64,000 nucleotides of DNA from Spirosoma linguale DSM 74 (GTDB taxonomy: Bacteria > Bacteroidota > Bacteroidia > Cytophagales > Spirosomataceae). Under the pieces are notes generated by a model. The model saw nothing but the letters and a program-made list of their open reading frames with translations. It did no database searches and was not told the DNA's origin. This document shows, piece after piece, positions 1-8,349 of the stretch. Made by a program: the position numbers and the translations under genes. Each line of letters begins with the position of its first letter. The stretch's first letter is position 1. The DNA is taken from NCBI GenBank assembly GCA_000024525.1, contig CP001769.1, forward strand, positions 2,714,001 to 2,778,000, read 5' to 3'.

Positions 1-1
1 G

Positions 2-535
2 GCCAACTTCGTTATTAAAGACATTCGCTCCGACCGAACCGGTGTGGCCTTTACCATGAATATCACGATCAAAAATGCCAGTAACAGTTGCGCGGCTCTG
101 GCCGGGGCACTCGTTGATGTGTGGCATTGCGATAAAGACGGCTATTATTCTGAATACGGCGGCACAGGGATGCAAAGCGCCGATTTTACGAAAGTAGACT
201 TTCTGAGAGGTCGGCAGGTGACCGATGCCAATGGACTGGTTTCCTTTACGTCGATCTTTCCGGGCTGGTATTCGGGTCGGGCGCCCCACATTCACGTTCA
301 TATTTATAATTCGGCGGGCAAGTCGCTGCTAGTCACGCAAATCGCCTTTCCGTACGATATCAGCAACACGGTCTACACAACGGCTCAATCGTATGGGTAT
401 ACCAAAGGAAAGCAGGACACGCTCAACGAACGGGATAACGTGTTCTCGGATGGCTATACAACCGAGTTAGCCACTGTTTCGGGAAGCATATCCGGTGGCT
501 ATACACTCACACACACCATCGTTGTGAACGCCTGA
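2..535 (+). CDS. Intradiol ring-cleavage dioxygenase family protein (5' end outside window)
   Basis: The frame is open from base 2, so the true start lies upstream of the window. Family members (protocatechuate or catechol dioxygenase fold) use a non-haem Fe(III) held by two Tyr and two His to cleave catechol-type rings. The sequence shows the paired elements expected: VDVWHCDKDGYYSEY contributes a Tyr, and PGWYSGRAPHIHVHIY contributes the second Tyr and both His. About 178 residues are visible, which is most of the catalytic domain. Many Bacteroidota homologues are secreted and their substrate is unknown, so no specific substrate is assigned here. Confidence 0.85.
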   Translation, partial: ANFVIKDIRSDRTGVAFTMNITIKNASNSCAALAGALVDVWHCDKDGYYSEYGGTGMQSADFTKVDFLRGRQVTDANGLVSFTSIFPGWYSGRAPHIHVHIYNSAGKSLLVTQIAFPYDISNTVYTTAQSYGYTKGKQDTLNERDNVFSDGYTTELATVSGSISGGYTLTHTIVVNA

Positions 536-585
536 CGTAAGGGGATTAATCCAATGGAATGACGGCAATGGCCCGTGACGCTCGG

Positions 586-698
586 CATAGTCTGTGACTA
601 TGTCGGTGCGTTCTCCGGTCTCTGACCGGAGTTTTGGCCAGGTCAATCACACCGGTCAGAGACCGGAGAACACCCGGCCGTAGTCTGTGACTACGGCC
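586..698. repeat. REP/BIME-like cluster of four nested hairpins
   Basis: Four short palindromes follow one another, each with a 3-base centre: 586-602 (CATAGTC-TGT-GACTATG), 613-631 (CTCCGGTC-TCT-GACCGGAG), about 652-667 (CCGGTC-AGA-GACCGG) and 676-698 (GGCCGTAGTC-TGT-GACTACGGCC). The two halves also form a larger inverted repeat, because the second and third palindromes are reverse complements. The layout resembles bacterial REP/BIME elements. It sits between the dioxygenase and the pirin-like gene, and a GTG at 687 inside it is a false start. Confidence 0.7.
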
Positions 699-719
699 AA
701 CGCACACACATCTACCCCA

Positions 720-1445
720 ATGATAGACACCAGAACGCAGGCCCAGTTATATGTGGCCGACCAGCGCGGCTGCTCTCAGAACAGTTTTTTCCGGAGTTAC
801 CACACCTTCAACTTCGGGCCATATACGGCCGAACACCGGAGTGCTTTTGGTGGACTGCGGGTTTTAAACGATGATACGCTTGGTCCGGGGCACCGGTTGT
901 CGTTAACGGTCGATGACGACACCGCTGTTGTGCTCATTCCGCTAGTGGGCGGTCTGGAGTTCAACAGCCCGGTTGCCGACGGCTTTCTGGAAGCGGGACA
1001 GGTTCAAACAGTATGGCTAACAAAGGGGATGTCGTATCAACTCAGTAATCCGTACGAAACGGAGCTGATCAATTTTGTTCAGCTCTGGTTTTCCAGTGGT
1101 TCCGAAACCAGTTTGATTACATCCCGGCAATCGGACATTGACCTGACGACTACCGACCAACTTCTCCCCGCCTTCGCGCTAACCTCCCTCAGGGATGATA
1201 GCGAACCGGCTGGCATGGGCTTTATCGGCAAATTTAACGGACGGGCTGAAGGAACGTACGCCCTCAAAAATCCCCAAAATGGCGTTTTTGTCTTTATTCT
1301 GAGTGGTGCTTTCGAAGTTCAGAACCGGCTCCTCCACGAACGCGACGGTTTATCGCTGATGAACATGCCGGAGGCCATAGTGGAGGTTGAGGCCTTATCC
1401 AACAATGCTATTCTGCTGCTCATGGAAGTGCCCCTGCACGGCTAA
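720..1445 (+). CDS. Pirin-family (bicupin) protein
   Basis: The product is about 241 residues from the ATG at 720. An in-frame GTG at 687 falls inside the upstream hairpin cluster and is unlikely to be used. The N-terminal half has pirin/YhaK-like features (RSYHTFNFG, then GGLRVLNDDTLGPGHRL), and the C-terminal half has the second cupin (GVFVFILSGAFEVQNRLL, later LSNNAILLLME). Classical pirins bind metal through an HPHxGxE stretch after the GPG turn. Here that place reads SLTVDDDTAVV, so the usual ligands appear to be missing. The protein may therefore not be a quercetinase-type enzyme. It converges on the next gene with a 13-base gap. Confidence 0.8.
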   Translation: MIDTRTQAQLYVADQRGCSQNSFFRSYHTFNFGPYTAEHRSAFGGLRVLNDDTLGPGHRLSLTVDDDTAVVLIPLVGGLEFNSPVADGFLEAGQVQTVWLTKGMSYQLSNPYETELINFVQLWFSSGSETSLITSRQSDIDLTTTDQLLPAFALTSLRDDSEPAGMGFIGKFNGRAEGTYALKNPQNGVFVFILSGAFEVQNRLLHERDGLSLMNMPEAIVEVEALSNNAILLLMEVPLHG

Positions 1446-1458
1446 CGGCCGGATATCG

Positions 1459-2283
1459 TTACAAGCGATAAAACATATTGTACTGGAGACTTCCATAAAC
1501 ACGAAAAACGGTTAGCACGCAGGTCGACGCGGTAGCCTTGCCATCGTTAAAGGCTGGTTTCCAGTTGAGCTTTTCGGGTGTCCACTCGGGCATGTTCCGG
1601 ATCACCTGTTGCACATAGGTTACCGCTTCAGGCATCTTCGCGTTTTCGGATACATTCGTATTCAACAATACCCCAATGCCCGTAACCTGCCCGATTTCAT
1701 TGATGGCCAGCGTAGCGGTAACCCGCCGGATGCGTTCGCCATCAACCAGCGGCCCAAGTTTTTGCTTCATATACGCCGAAAGGTCCGTGGGTTTTCCCAG
1801 AAACTGAGCCGACTGGTAGAAAGGGGCACACGCTTCTTTGGTTCCATCGGCGGTAAAACACGCACTCTGAGTCATGCGGCCGTTCCGGTAGTACTCTTTT
1901 CGCTTGATGGACCCATCTTCATAAAAGACCATGAACGGGCCGTGCAGCACGTCATCTTTGTATTCACAGGTGATGTAAGGCTTCCCCGTGAGGTACATGA
2001 TTTTCGTAGGACCAAACCGAAATATGCGGCTCAGGCTATCCAGCGGAAAGCCGTTTGGCAGTGTCTGCGGCAAAATCTGGTAGGAATCGACTCGAAATAA
2101 AGACCCGTTTTTCAGCAACGTTCGAACTGTAAAGTATTGGTTGCGTTTACCAAAATAGAGAATTTCTTCGTCGTACTCAGCAAAGGTACGACGCACCGTT
2201 TGGCTATTTTTAACCAGATCAGACTGCGCCTGAACGGGCAAGCTCAACAACAGGCTAAGTAACAATATGAAAACAGCATTCAT
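1459..2283 (-). CDS. Secreted protein with MORN-like segment and TonB-C-like C-terminus
   Basis: I chose the Met at 2283 because it is followed directly by a signal peptide (VFILLLSLLLSLPVQAQ); the longer frame would place charged residues in front of it. The protein has about 274 residues. A central segment (YKDDVLHGPFMVFYEDGSIKRKEYY) has the look of MORN/YwqK-type repeats. The last 100 residues (ATLAINEIGQVTGIGVL, then VQQVIRNMPEWTPEKLNWKP) resemble the TonB C-terminal domain seen in many periplasmic Bacteroidota proteins. No enzymatic motif is visible. The function is unknown; it is probably periplasmic or surface-associated. Confidence 0.7.
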   Translation of the reverse strand: MNAVFILLLSLLLSLPVQAQSDLVKNSQTVRRTFAEYDEEILYFGKRNQYFTVRTLLKNGSLFRVDSYQILPQTLPNGFPLDSLSRIFRFGPTKIMYLTGKPYITCEYKDDVLHGPFMVFYEDGSIKRKEYYRNGRMTQSACFTADGTKEACAPFYQSAQFLGKPTDLSAYMKQKLGPLVDGERIRRVTATLAINEIGQVTGIGVLLNTNVSENAKMPEAVTYVQQVIRNMPEWTPEKLNWKPAFNDGKATASTCVLTVFRVYGSLQYNMFYRL

Positions 2284-2414
2284 ACATGCATCAATCGTTC
2301 GGTTCCGCTTTCGCATACAGGGCGGCACGCGTTGGCTACCAACTGGCCCGGCACACGTAGTACTAAGATAGGTATTATCGATTTATGTTTTAACCCTCTC
2401 CCGTTTTTTTGGCT

Positions 2415-2837
2415 ATGGCCATCTTCCAGCATACGTTTCAGCTCCCGGCTTACCCGCGCGGCTTCCATCTGATTACCCAAATCATTGAGCGGGAGTTTGC
2501 TGCGATCCGACAGATCAAGGTTGGCTTGCTGCAGGTTTTTATACAACACACCTCGGCCAGCCTGACCATCAATGAGAACGCCGACCCTACTGTTCGCGGT
2601 GATTTTGAACGGTTTTTCAACCGAACAGTACGCGAAAATGAATCTTATTACGAGCACGATTATGAGGGCTCCGACGATATGCCCGCCCACCTGAAGGCGG
2701 CTTTAATTGGGCACTCCGTCACGATTCCGATCACAAACGGACGGCTGAACCTCGGTATCTGGCAAGGCGTCTATCTGGGTGAACACCGCAACAACGGCGG
2801 CCGTCGGACACTCGTGCTAACGGCATGGGGAGACTAA
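2415..2837 (+). CDS. YjbQ family protein (UPF0047)
   Basis: The 140-residue product carries the hallmark blocks of the UPF0047/YjbQ family: HTSASLTINENADP near residue 47, GSDDMPAHLKAAL near residue 85, and LGIWQGVYLGEHR near the C-terminus. Some members complement thiamine-phosphate synthase mutants weakly, and annotation pipelines call them secondary thiamine-phosphate synthase; the physiological role is not settled. The ATG at 2415 is preferred over the TTG six bases upstream. The gene stands divergent from the secreted protein on its left. Confidence 0.92.
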   Translation: MAIFQHTFQLPAYPRGFHLITQIIEREFAAIRQIKVGLLQVFIQHTSASLTINENADPTVRGDFERFFNRTVRENESYYEHDYEGSDDMPAHLKAALIGHSVTIPITNGRLNLGIWQGVYLGEHRNNGGRRTLVLTAWGD

Positions 2838-2856
2838 AATGACGTGCAGTCTTATG

Positions 2857-4959
2857 TTATTGCACCAATTCTCTCACCTCGCTCACACTCGTTACCGGCA
2901 GTTGACAGGCCCGGTTGTAGCAGACATAAACAGCCGTTTGTCCATTAACCAGGCCCCGATGCTGCAACAGCGGCAATCCGTCCGGTCCCGTTTCCTGCAA
3001 ATCGCTCGTTCCGCATAACACCCTGTTCGGGTGAAAATCGGCATCCAGTTCGGCCCGGAACTGCCCGGCCTCCGGACCGACGATAGCGATCTCGGCCGTG
3101 GGTCGGGCACGCAGGGCAAACTGGGCCGCCCAATTGGTCAGGTAGTCGGCGTTTTGCTCCACCAGCGGCTGAACCCGTCCCAGCATCTGATCGGCGCGTT
3201 CGGCATAGGCGGGCCTGTCCAACAGTAAGCTCAGGACGTAGAGGTTTTCGGCCATCATCGAATTGGACGACGGAATAACGTTATCGAACAGCTCTTTCCG
3301 GCGGGCTATCAACTCCTCGCTGTTTTTGTCGGTGAAGAACAACAGCGGTTCAGGACCCGTTAGCTCATCGACGGATAAATCGGCGAAGTTTGTCAGTACA
3401 TACTGCATCAACTGATCGGCTTCGGTTAGCCAGTTCCGGGTGAACGTGGCCTGGTACAATGCCAGAAGGCCGTCGATCACAGCGGCATAATCGTCCAGAA
3501 AACCCGCCTGACGCGCCCGTCCGGTCCCCCCTTCGCTCACTTTATACGTATGCCACAACCGGCCATTTCGGCTGTCGCGCATTTTTTTGAGGAGAAAATA
3601 CGCCAGCCGCAGGGCCAGCGTCAAGAACTCGGGTTCGCCAAAAACGCGGTAAGCCGTAACCAGCCCCTTCAGCATAAGCCCATTCCAGGAACAGAGAATC
3701 TTATCGTCGAGGCCGGGGCGGATACGTTCGTTACGCACCCGTAGCAAGCGCGTGTGGGTGGCATCCAGACGCACATTCAGATCGGCAACCGACCAGCCCA
3801 TGCGAGCTGCGAACTCGTCATCGGCTTCGATGCGATGCAGAATATTACGTCCGTGTTCCCAGTTCCCGTTTTCACTGATCGAATACAGGTCAGCGAACCA
3901 GTCGAAATCAGCACCCAGAATCTCCTTTAATTCGGGGGTGGTAAACGTATAAAACTTACCCTCTACGCCTTCGCTGTCGGCATCTAGGGCAGAGTAAAAA
4001 CCACCTTCGGGACTTAGTAGCTCACGCTGGGCAAACGCAATCGTCTGGTAAACAACGTGTTTATACAGCTTACTCTTCGTCAGGCTATAGGCTTCTGAAT
4101 AAAGCGTAAGCAATTGTCCGTTGTCATACAGCATTTTTTCGAAGTGCGGGGCAAACCAGTCGGCATCCGTCGAATAGCGGGCGAATCCGCCCCCCAACTG
4201 GTCGTAGATACCGCCAAGCGCCATACGATCCAGCGTAATCCGAACCAGATTCAATGCCTGATCTGACGTGTCGGCGGCTTCGGCTATTTGCCGGGACGAC
4301 GAGGCAACGGCATAGTACCGAAGCAGAAACCGCCATACGCTGGGCATCGGGAACTTGGGAGCCCGGCGCATTCCTCCTTTTTCGTCGTCGGCTTTAACGG
4401 CTACTTTCCGGTACAGCACAGCCAGCGTTTCGGGGGCAAACAGGGGGTCGTTCTGCGTCAGGCCGTAGCGTTCGGCATCCGACAGGTTCAGCTCACGTGC
4501 AAACCCCTCCGCCGACTGTGCCAGATCGGCGCGGTGTTCGTTGAATGCGTTATCGATACTTTCCAGCAGGTTTACCCAGTTTTTTTGGGGCAGATACGTA
4601 ACCCCGTAGAACGGTTTGGCATCGGGCATGAGGAACACGTTGAGGGGCCAGCCGCCCTGTACGCCCATTGCCTGCACGGCATCCATATAAATCGCGTCGA
4701 CATCGGGGCGCTCTTCCCGGTCAACTTTAATACACACAAAATGCTTATTCATGACCTGCGCCACGGCTTCTTTCTCGAACGACTCCCGCTCCATAACGTG
4801 ACACCAGTGACAAGCCGAATAGCCAATACTCACAATAATAGGCTTATCTTCTTCAATCGCTCTGGTCAGGGCTTCATCCCCCCACGGATACCAGTTTACG
4901 GGGTTTTCTGCGTGTTGAAGAAGATATGGACTGGTCTCGTACTGAAGTTGATTAGGCAT
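2857..4959 (-). CDS. DUF255 thioredoxin-fold / six-hairpin protein (YyaL, SPATA20-like)
   Basis: The product is about 700 residues, the normal length for the family. It begins [20 protein letters not shown], the family signature, so I prefer the Met at 4959 to the one at 4983. The N-terminal thioredoxin-like domain has [13 protein letters not shown] with the conserved CHWCH pair, followed by [11 protein letters not shown] and [12 protein letters not shown]. The rest forms the alpha/alpha-toroid resembling N-acylglucosamine 2-epimerase ([24 protein letters not shown]). The biochemical function of this widespread family is not established. Confidence 0.92.
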   Translation of the reverse strand: MPNQLQYETSPYLLQHAENPVNWYPWGDEALTRAIEEDKPIIVSIGYSACHWCHVMERESFEKEAVAQVMNKHFVCIKVDREERPDVDAIYMDAVQAMGVQGGWPLNVFLMPDAKPFYGVTYLPQKNWVNLLESIDNAFNEHRADLAQSAEGFARELNLSDAERYGLTQNDPLFAPETLAVLYRKVAVKADDEKGGMRRAPKFPMPSVWRFLLRYYAVASSSRQIAEAADTSDQALNLVRITLDRMALGGIYDQLGGGFARYSTDADWFAPHFEKMLYDNGQLLTLYSEAYSLTKSKLYKHVVYQTIAFAQRELLSPEGGFYSALDADSEGVEGKFYTFTTPELKEILGADFDWFADLYSISENGNWEHGRNILHRIEADDEFAARMGWSVADLNVRLDATHTRLLRVRNERIRPGLDDKILCSWNGLMLKGLVTAYRVFGEPEFLTLALRLAYFLLKKMRDSRNGRLWHTYKVSEGGTGRARQAGFLDDYAAVIDGLLALYQATFTRNWLTEADQLMQYVLTNFADLSVDELTGPEPLLFFTDKNSEELIARRKELFDNVIPSSNSMMAENLYVLSLLLDRPAYAERADQMLGRVQPLVEQNADYLTNWAAQFALRARPTAEIAIVGPEAGQFRAELDADFHPNRVLCGTSDLQETGPDGLPLLQHRGLVNGQTAVYVCYNRACQLPVTSVSEVRELVQ

Positions 4960-5003
4960 AAGCTGAAATGGGTATGACGGCACCGGGGTTGATTAGCCGC
5001 TGT

Positions 5004-6653
5004 TCAAAAGCCCTGAATAACTATTTTTTTCGACAGAATCTGGTCGCCACTTTGTATCCGGAGGAAATAAATACCCGCTGGCAAATCGGCAATATTTACA
5101 CGCTCCGTAACCGTGCGAACCTCTCGTCTAACCACCGGCTGACCACTTGTGTTCAACAATGTGAGGCTGGCGGGCGCAGCCGGTAACTGCCCGAAACTAA
5201 CGGTGAGCACGGTCTGCGCCGGGTTCGGAAATATCGATACAGCCGCCAGAACAGGCTCGTTTGCGGTAACGACACCCATATCGAACTGACACAGGTACAC
5301 CTCGCGACCGGTGAGTTCGATGGTCTGCTGCCAGGTTTTGTACCGGACCGTCAGCGTTGTTCTAGCACCTTCGTCGGCATAGGGATTCTGGGCGGCAATC
5401 AGGATTTTGTTGCCTTTGGCCACCCCCCGCCAAACGGGAAGCTCTTTATCCATTAAATCGCGGGCGGGTGTTTCGATAACCAGTTCGTAGGCTCCCTGAA
5501 ACATATCGGCAAAGCGCGACAGCCGATACAGCCCGTGCGTAAAATGCTCGTAAGCCGCGTAGGTATCCGTGCGGGTTGGGGTTAACGTTGGGTTTTCCCA
5601 CAGCCACAAACCGGCCGCTCCCGAAAAGAAAGGGAAAATAGCCGTAGCTTCAGCCATAAACCGCTGAATGAAATTCGGGTAACTGCTCGAACTGTCATGG
5701 TAACGCAGCCACACCCAGGGCACGACGGGTTTGGTACTCCAGGCCCGGTTCACTTCGACCTGAAACAGCAGGTAGGCCAGGTACTGTTTGGCAAATGGAT
5801 TCGGGTAATCGTAGAAATAATAAGCCGAGGGCGACAACGCGTTCAACTGCTCGTAGTAAGGCCCGCCAATGCCCCGGCCGGTGGAGTCCTGAACCAGATA
5901 ATTCGTTCGGGCGAGGTTCGTTGTCCAGTCGGCCCAGGAAAAGGTCGTTACGTTCATGTACGTGTTCAGCACGGGTGAGTCGGCATAGCTGGTCAGGCTG
6001 ATGTTGGTCATGTCGGCATGCTGGCGCACGTAACGGGCAGCCTCGGCATACAGATTCCGCATGTCGCGCTTGTAGGCCGCAACAAAATCGGCATCCGACA
6101 GATTTCGGTAGAGAGCGGGGACACGGGTATCAGTTTTGATTCGCAGAATCCGGGTATCGGTTTCCAGAATCCGCTCAATATCGAGCGCCAGCCGACTGAT
6201 GGGTAGCACGTACAAACCTGCCGAATTTTTCTGTCCACCGGCCAGGCCCGACAGGAAACTATCCCAATTGGCGCGGTAGCCGTTCAGGTCGTTTGCCCAC
6301 GGACTTTCGATGGTTTCCCAGGGCTGGCCCAGGCCGGTAGCCACGCCATAATAGACTACCGCCCGTTGCGAAGGTTTTACCAACGACCCAAACTCATTGT
6401 CTTTGATGTCAACCAGGTGGCTGAACCCATGCCGAAGCGGGCTTGCCTGCGTATCCGAAAAACGGGGGCCGCCGTAAATAATCGGAAAAGGCAGCGAAAA
6501 ATCAGGAAACTTGCTCCATTCAATCTGATTCGGCTGCGTAACCGGTGTGAAGCTGAGTCGCTCGGCGCATTGCAGCTGAGCCGTCGCAACAGGCAACAGG
6601 CCCGGCCAAAACCCAGCAAAACAAAGGAAGAAAAAGCCAAATGAGACGCGCAT
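5004..6653 (-). CDS. Secreted protein with type IX secretion C-terminal sorting domain
   Basis: The start at 6653 gives a signal peptide (MRVSFGFFFLCFAGFWPG... VATAQ); the ORF extends six codons further upstream, but this Met fits better. The product is about 549 residues. The last 80 residues are a T9SS sorting domain: VSIFPNPAQTVLTVSF, then a Leu/Val-rich beta sandwich with LPAGIYFLRI and a basic end (KKIVIQGF). The protein should be exported by the PorU-dependent T9SS and released or anchored to the surface. The central part is Trp/Tyr rich and reminiscent of TIM-barrel glycan-active proteins, but I cannot place it in a named family. Confidence 0.8.
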   Translation of the reverse strand: MRVSFGFFFLCFAGFWPGLLPVATAQLQCAERLSFTPVTQPNQIEWSKFPDFSLPFPIIYGGPRFSDTQASPLRHGFSHLVDIKDNEFGSLVKPSQRAVVYYGVATGLGQPWETIESPWANDLNGYRANWDSFLSGLAGGQKNSAGLYVLPISRLALDIERILETDTRILRIKTDTRVPALYRNLSDADFVAAYKRDMRNLYAEAARYVRQHADMTNISLTSYADSPVLNTYMNVTTFSWADWTTNLARTNYLVQDSTGRGIGGPYYEQLNALSPSAYYFYDYPNPFAKQYLAYLLFQVEVNRAWSTKPVVPWVWLRYHDSSSSYPNFIQRFMAEATAIFPFFSGAAGLWLWENPTLTPTRTDTYAAYEHFTHGLYRLSRFADMFQGAYELVIETPARDLMDKELPVWRGVAKGNKILIAAQNPYADEGARTTLTVRYKTWQQTIELTGREVYLCQFDMGVVTANEPVLAAVSIFPNPAQTVLTVSFGQLPAAPASLTLLNTSGQPVVRREVRTVTERVNIADLPAGIYFLRIQSGDQILSKKIVIQGF

Positions 6654-6748
6654 TGCTTGAAGTTTCGCCAAAACTACGGAATTTTAAGAGCGTAAAGCTG
6701 TCCACTCGGTAAACGAATTAGTAAACACGGCTCGTTACTCTCCTACGT

Positions 6749-7237
6749 ATGAAACGAAATAAACAACCCCATCCCGTTATGCATCCTATTCGCATGCTGT
6801 TCTTCTGTACGGTTCTGTTCACCGCCCTGACCGGTTGCTCGACGGATAATGGCACCGACCCGAATCCAACCCCAGCCTCTCAGTCAGAATTGCTCGTTGC
6901 CAACAACTGGATAACCAATCGGGTGTCCACGCCAGACGGGCAGGAAATCAACAAAAACCGACTGAACCAGATGACACAGGGATTGTATGAACTAAACATG
7001 CAGTTCCGCAATAACGGGACCGTTCGGGCGCTCGACCCCAAACAGTCTAACTCAGTTGTTAACCAGGGCACCTGGGTACTCGCGGCCGACAGCAAATCCA
7101 TCGATGTCAATGTGCAGGGGTTCAGAGGCAATTTTCCGATTGTGCAGCTGACAAAGAATAAACTCGTCCTCCGCCAACGCGCGCCCGTCGATGGGAAAGA
7201 CGCGGACATCAATCTGGAATTTATACCAAGTTTGTAG
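6749..7237 (+). CDS. Lipocalin-like lipoprotein
   Basis: The 162-residue product has a basic N-terminus, a hydrophobic stretch and a lipobox ending LTGC around residue 30, so it should be a lipoprotein. The mature part starts with a low-complexity linker (TDNGTDPNPTPAS) and then a small beta-rich domain (LLVANNWITNRV, FRNNGTVRALD, GTWVLAADSKSIDV). This pattern matches the lipocalin-like or DUF4923-type calycin domains common in Bacteroidota. No ligand can be assigned. A perfect 34-base inverted repeat follows four bases after the stop. Confidence 0.7.
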   Translation: MKRNKQPHPVMHPIRMLFFCTVLFTALTGCSTDNGTDPNPTPASQSELLVANNWITNRVSTPDGQEINKNRLNQMTQGLYELNMQFRNNGTVRALDPKQSNSVVNQGTWVLAADSKSIDVNVQGFRGNFPIVQLTKNKLVLRQRAPVDGKDADINLEFIPSL

Positions 7238-7240
7238 TTT

Positions 7241-7334
7241 GGTGGAGTAGTGGTGTGAGTGAAATTGTGGAGTGTGGGCTGGCGCTCCAGGACCCGACAC
7301 CACTCCACAATTTCACTCACACCACTACTCCACC
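7241..7334. repeat. Perfect 34-base inverted repeat (intergenic hairpin)
   Basis: Positions 7241-7274 and 7301-7334 are exact reverse complements of 34 bases around a 26-base loop. The arms are built from GTGGAGT/GTGAGTG words. There is no T-run after either arm, so it is not a classical intrinsic terminator, though it may stop or stabilise transcripts from the lipoprotein gene. The alpha/beta hydrolase ATG lies 17 bases beyond the second arm. Confidence 0.8.
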
Positions 7335-7351
7335 ACACCACCCACTCCACC

Positions 7352-8230
7352 ATGAAATTCGAAACCGAGCCGGGCTTTTTTATCCATGCCGACGCCTGGG
7401 GTGACCCGCAGAACCCACCCGTTTTGCTCCTGCACGGGGGTGGCCAAACCCGGCACTCCTGGGGTGATACCGCAACTGTACTAGCCGACGCTGGCTGGTA
7501 TGCCGTAGCCCTCGATGCACGCGGTCATGGCGACAGCGACTGGTCGGACAAGGCCCACTACAGCATCGACTACCTGGCAGACGATCTCCGGAAAATCTGT
7601 ACCACCTTCGACCAGAAACCCGCGCTTGTTGGCGCATCCATGGGCGGCATGACGGCCCTTGTTGCGGAAGGCGAACGGGGGCCATCCCACCCGGAGCCTA
7701 TTTGCTCCGCCATTGTGCTGGTCGATATTGCCCCGCGCAGTGAGCAAAAAGGTATCGAGCGTATTTTCGCTTTTATGAGCCAGAATCTGGACGGTTTTGC
7801 CACCCTCGACGAAGCTGCCGAAGCCGTGGCCGCTTACCTGCCCAACCGCCCACGTCCGTCAGATAACAGCCGACTGGAGAAAAACCTGCGTCTGCGTCCG
7901 GGACCCGATGGCGATCAGCGTTATTACTGGCATTGGGACCCTACCATGCTGGCGATCTGGCGGCACAGCACCGGCCCGGACAAACAAACGGGCAACGCAG
8001 ATCGATTGTATCAGGCGGCCCGCTCGCTAACCGTTCCAACGCTGATCGTTCGCGGAGGCATCAGCGATGTGGTAAGCGAAAAGGTTATGACCGAATTTCT
8101 GGACGCGGTTCCCCATGTTCAAAGCATCAGCGTGGCCGACGCCGGGCATATGGTGGCGGGCGACTCGAATCATGCCTTTACCAGAGCAGTAATTGATTTT
8201 TTAAGTGGCGTGAGTGAGGTAGGTAACTAG
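7352..8230 (+). CDS. Alpha/beta hydrolase
   Basis: The product is about 292 residues from ATG 7352; the frame extends upstream through the inverted repeat, which is clearly not coding. It has the alpha/beta hydrolase plan: oxyanion-hole segment LLLHGGGQTRHSW, DARGHGDSDW after strand 4, nucleophile elbow GASMGG with the catalytic Ser, and a late AGHMV with the catalytic His. A cap region lies between. The family includes esterases, lipases and C-C hydrolases, and the substrate cannot be read from sequence. The transporter gene follows on the same strand after 119 bases. Confidence 0.9.
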   Translation: MKFETEPGFFIHADAWGDPQNPPVLLLHGGGQTRHSWGDTATVLADAGWYAVALDARGHGDSDWSDKAHYSIDYLADDLRKICTTFDQKPALVGASMGGMTALVAEGERGPSHPEPICSAIVLVDIAPRSEQKGIERIFAFMSQNLDGFATLDEAAEAVAAYLPNRPRPSDNSRLEKNLRLRPGPDGDQRYYWHWDPTMLAIWRHSTGPDKQTGNADRLYQAARSLTVPTLIVRGGISDVVSEKVMTEFLDAVPHVQSISVADAGHMVAGDSNHAFTRAVIDFLSGVSEVGN

Positions 8231-8254
8231 TGTAGTAAACAAATAGTGTAGTAA

Positions 8255-8323
8255 GTGATGTAAGTTTGTTGAACCCTAACGAGTAACTTACTTCACCCAC
8301 TTTACTTAATCAGCTTACATCAC
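8255..8323. repeat. Short inverted repeat between hydrolase and transporter
   Basis: GTGATGTAAG at 8255-8264 is matched by CTTACATCAC at 8314-8323, with further partial pairing of GTAAGT/ACTTAC words between them. It resembles the GTGAGTG-rich hairpin at 7241-7334 in style but is shorter and imperfect. Confidence 0.45.
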
Positions 8324-8349
8324 CTGCTCCCCTTACTTCACCATTTTTA

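Noticed and set aside
4288..4977. 229-codon plus-strand frame antisense to the DUF255 gene
   Set aside because: It lies fully within a recognised gene on the other strand and has no domain pattern.
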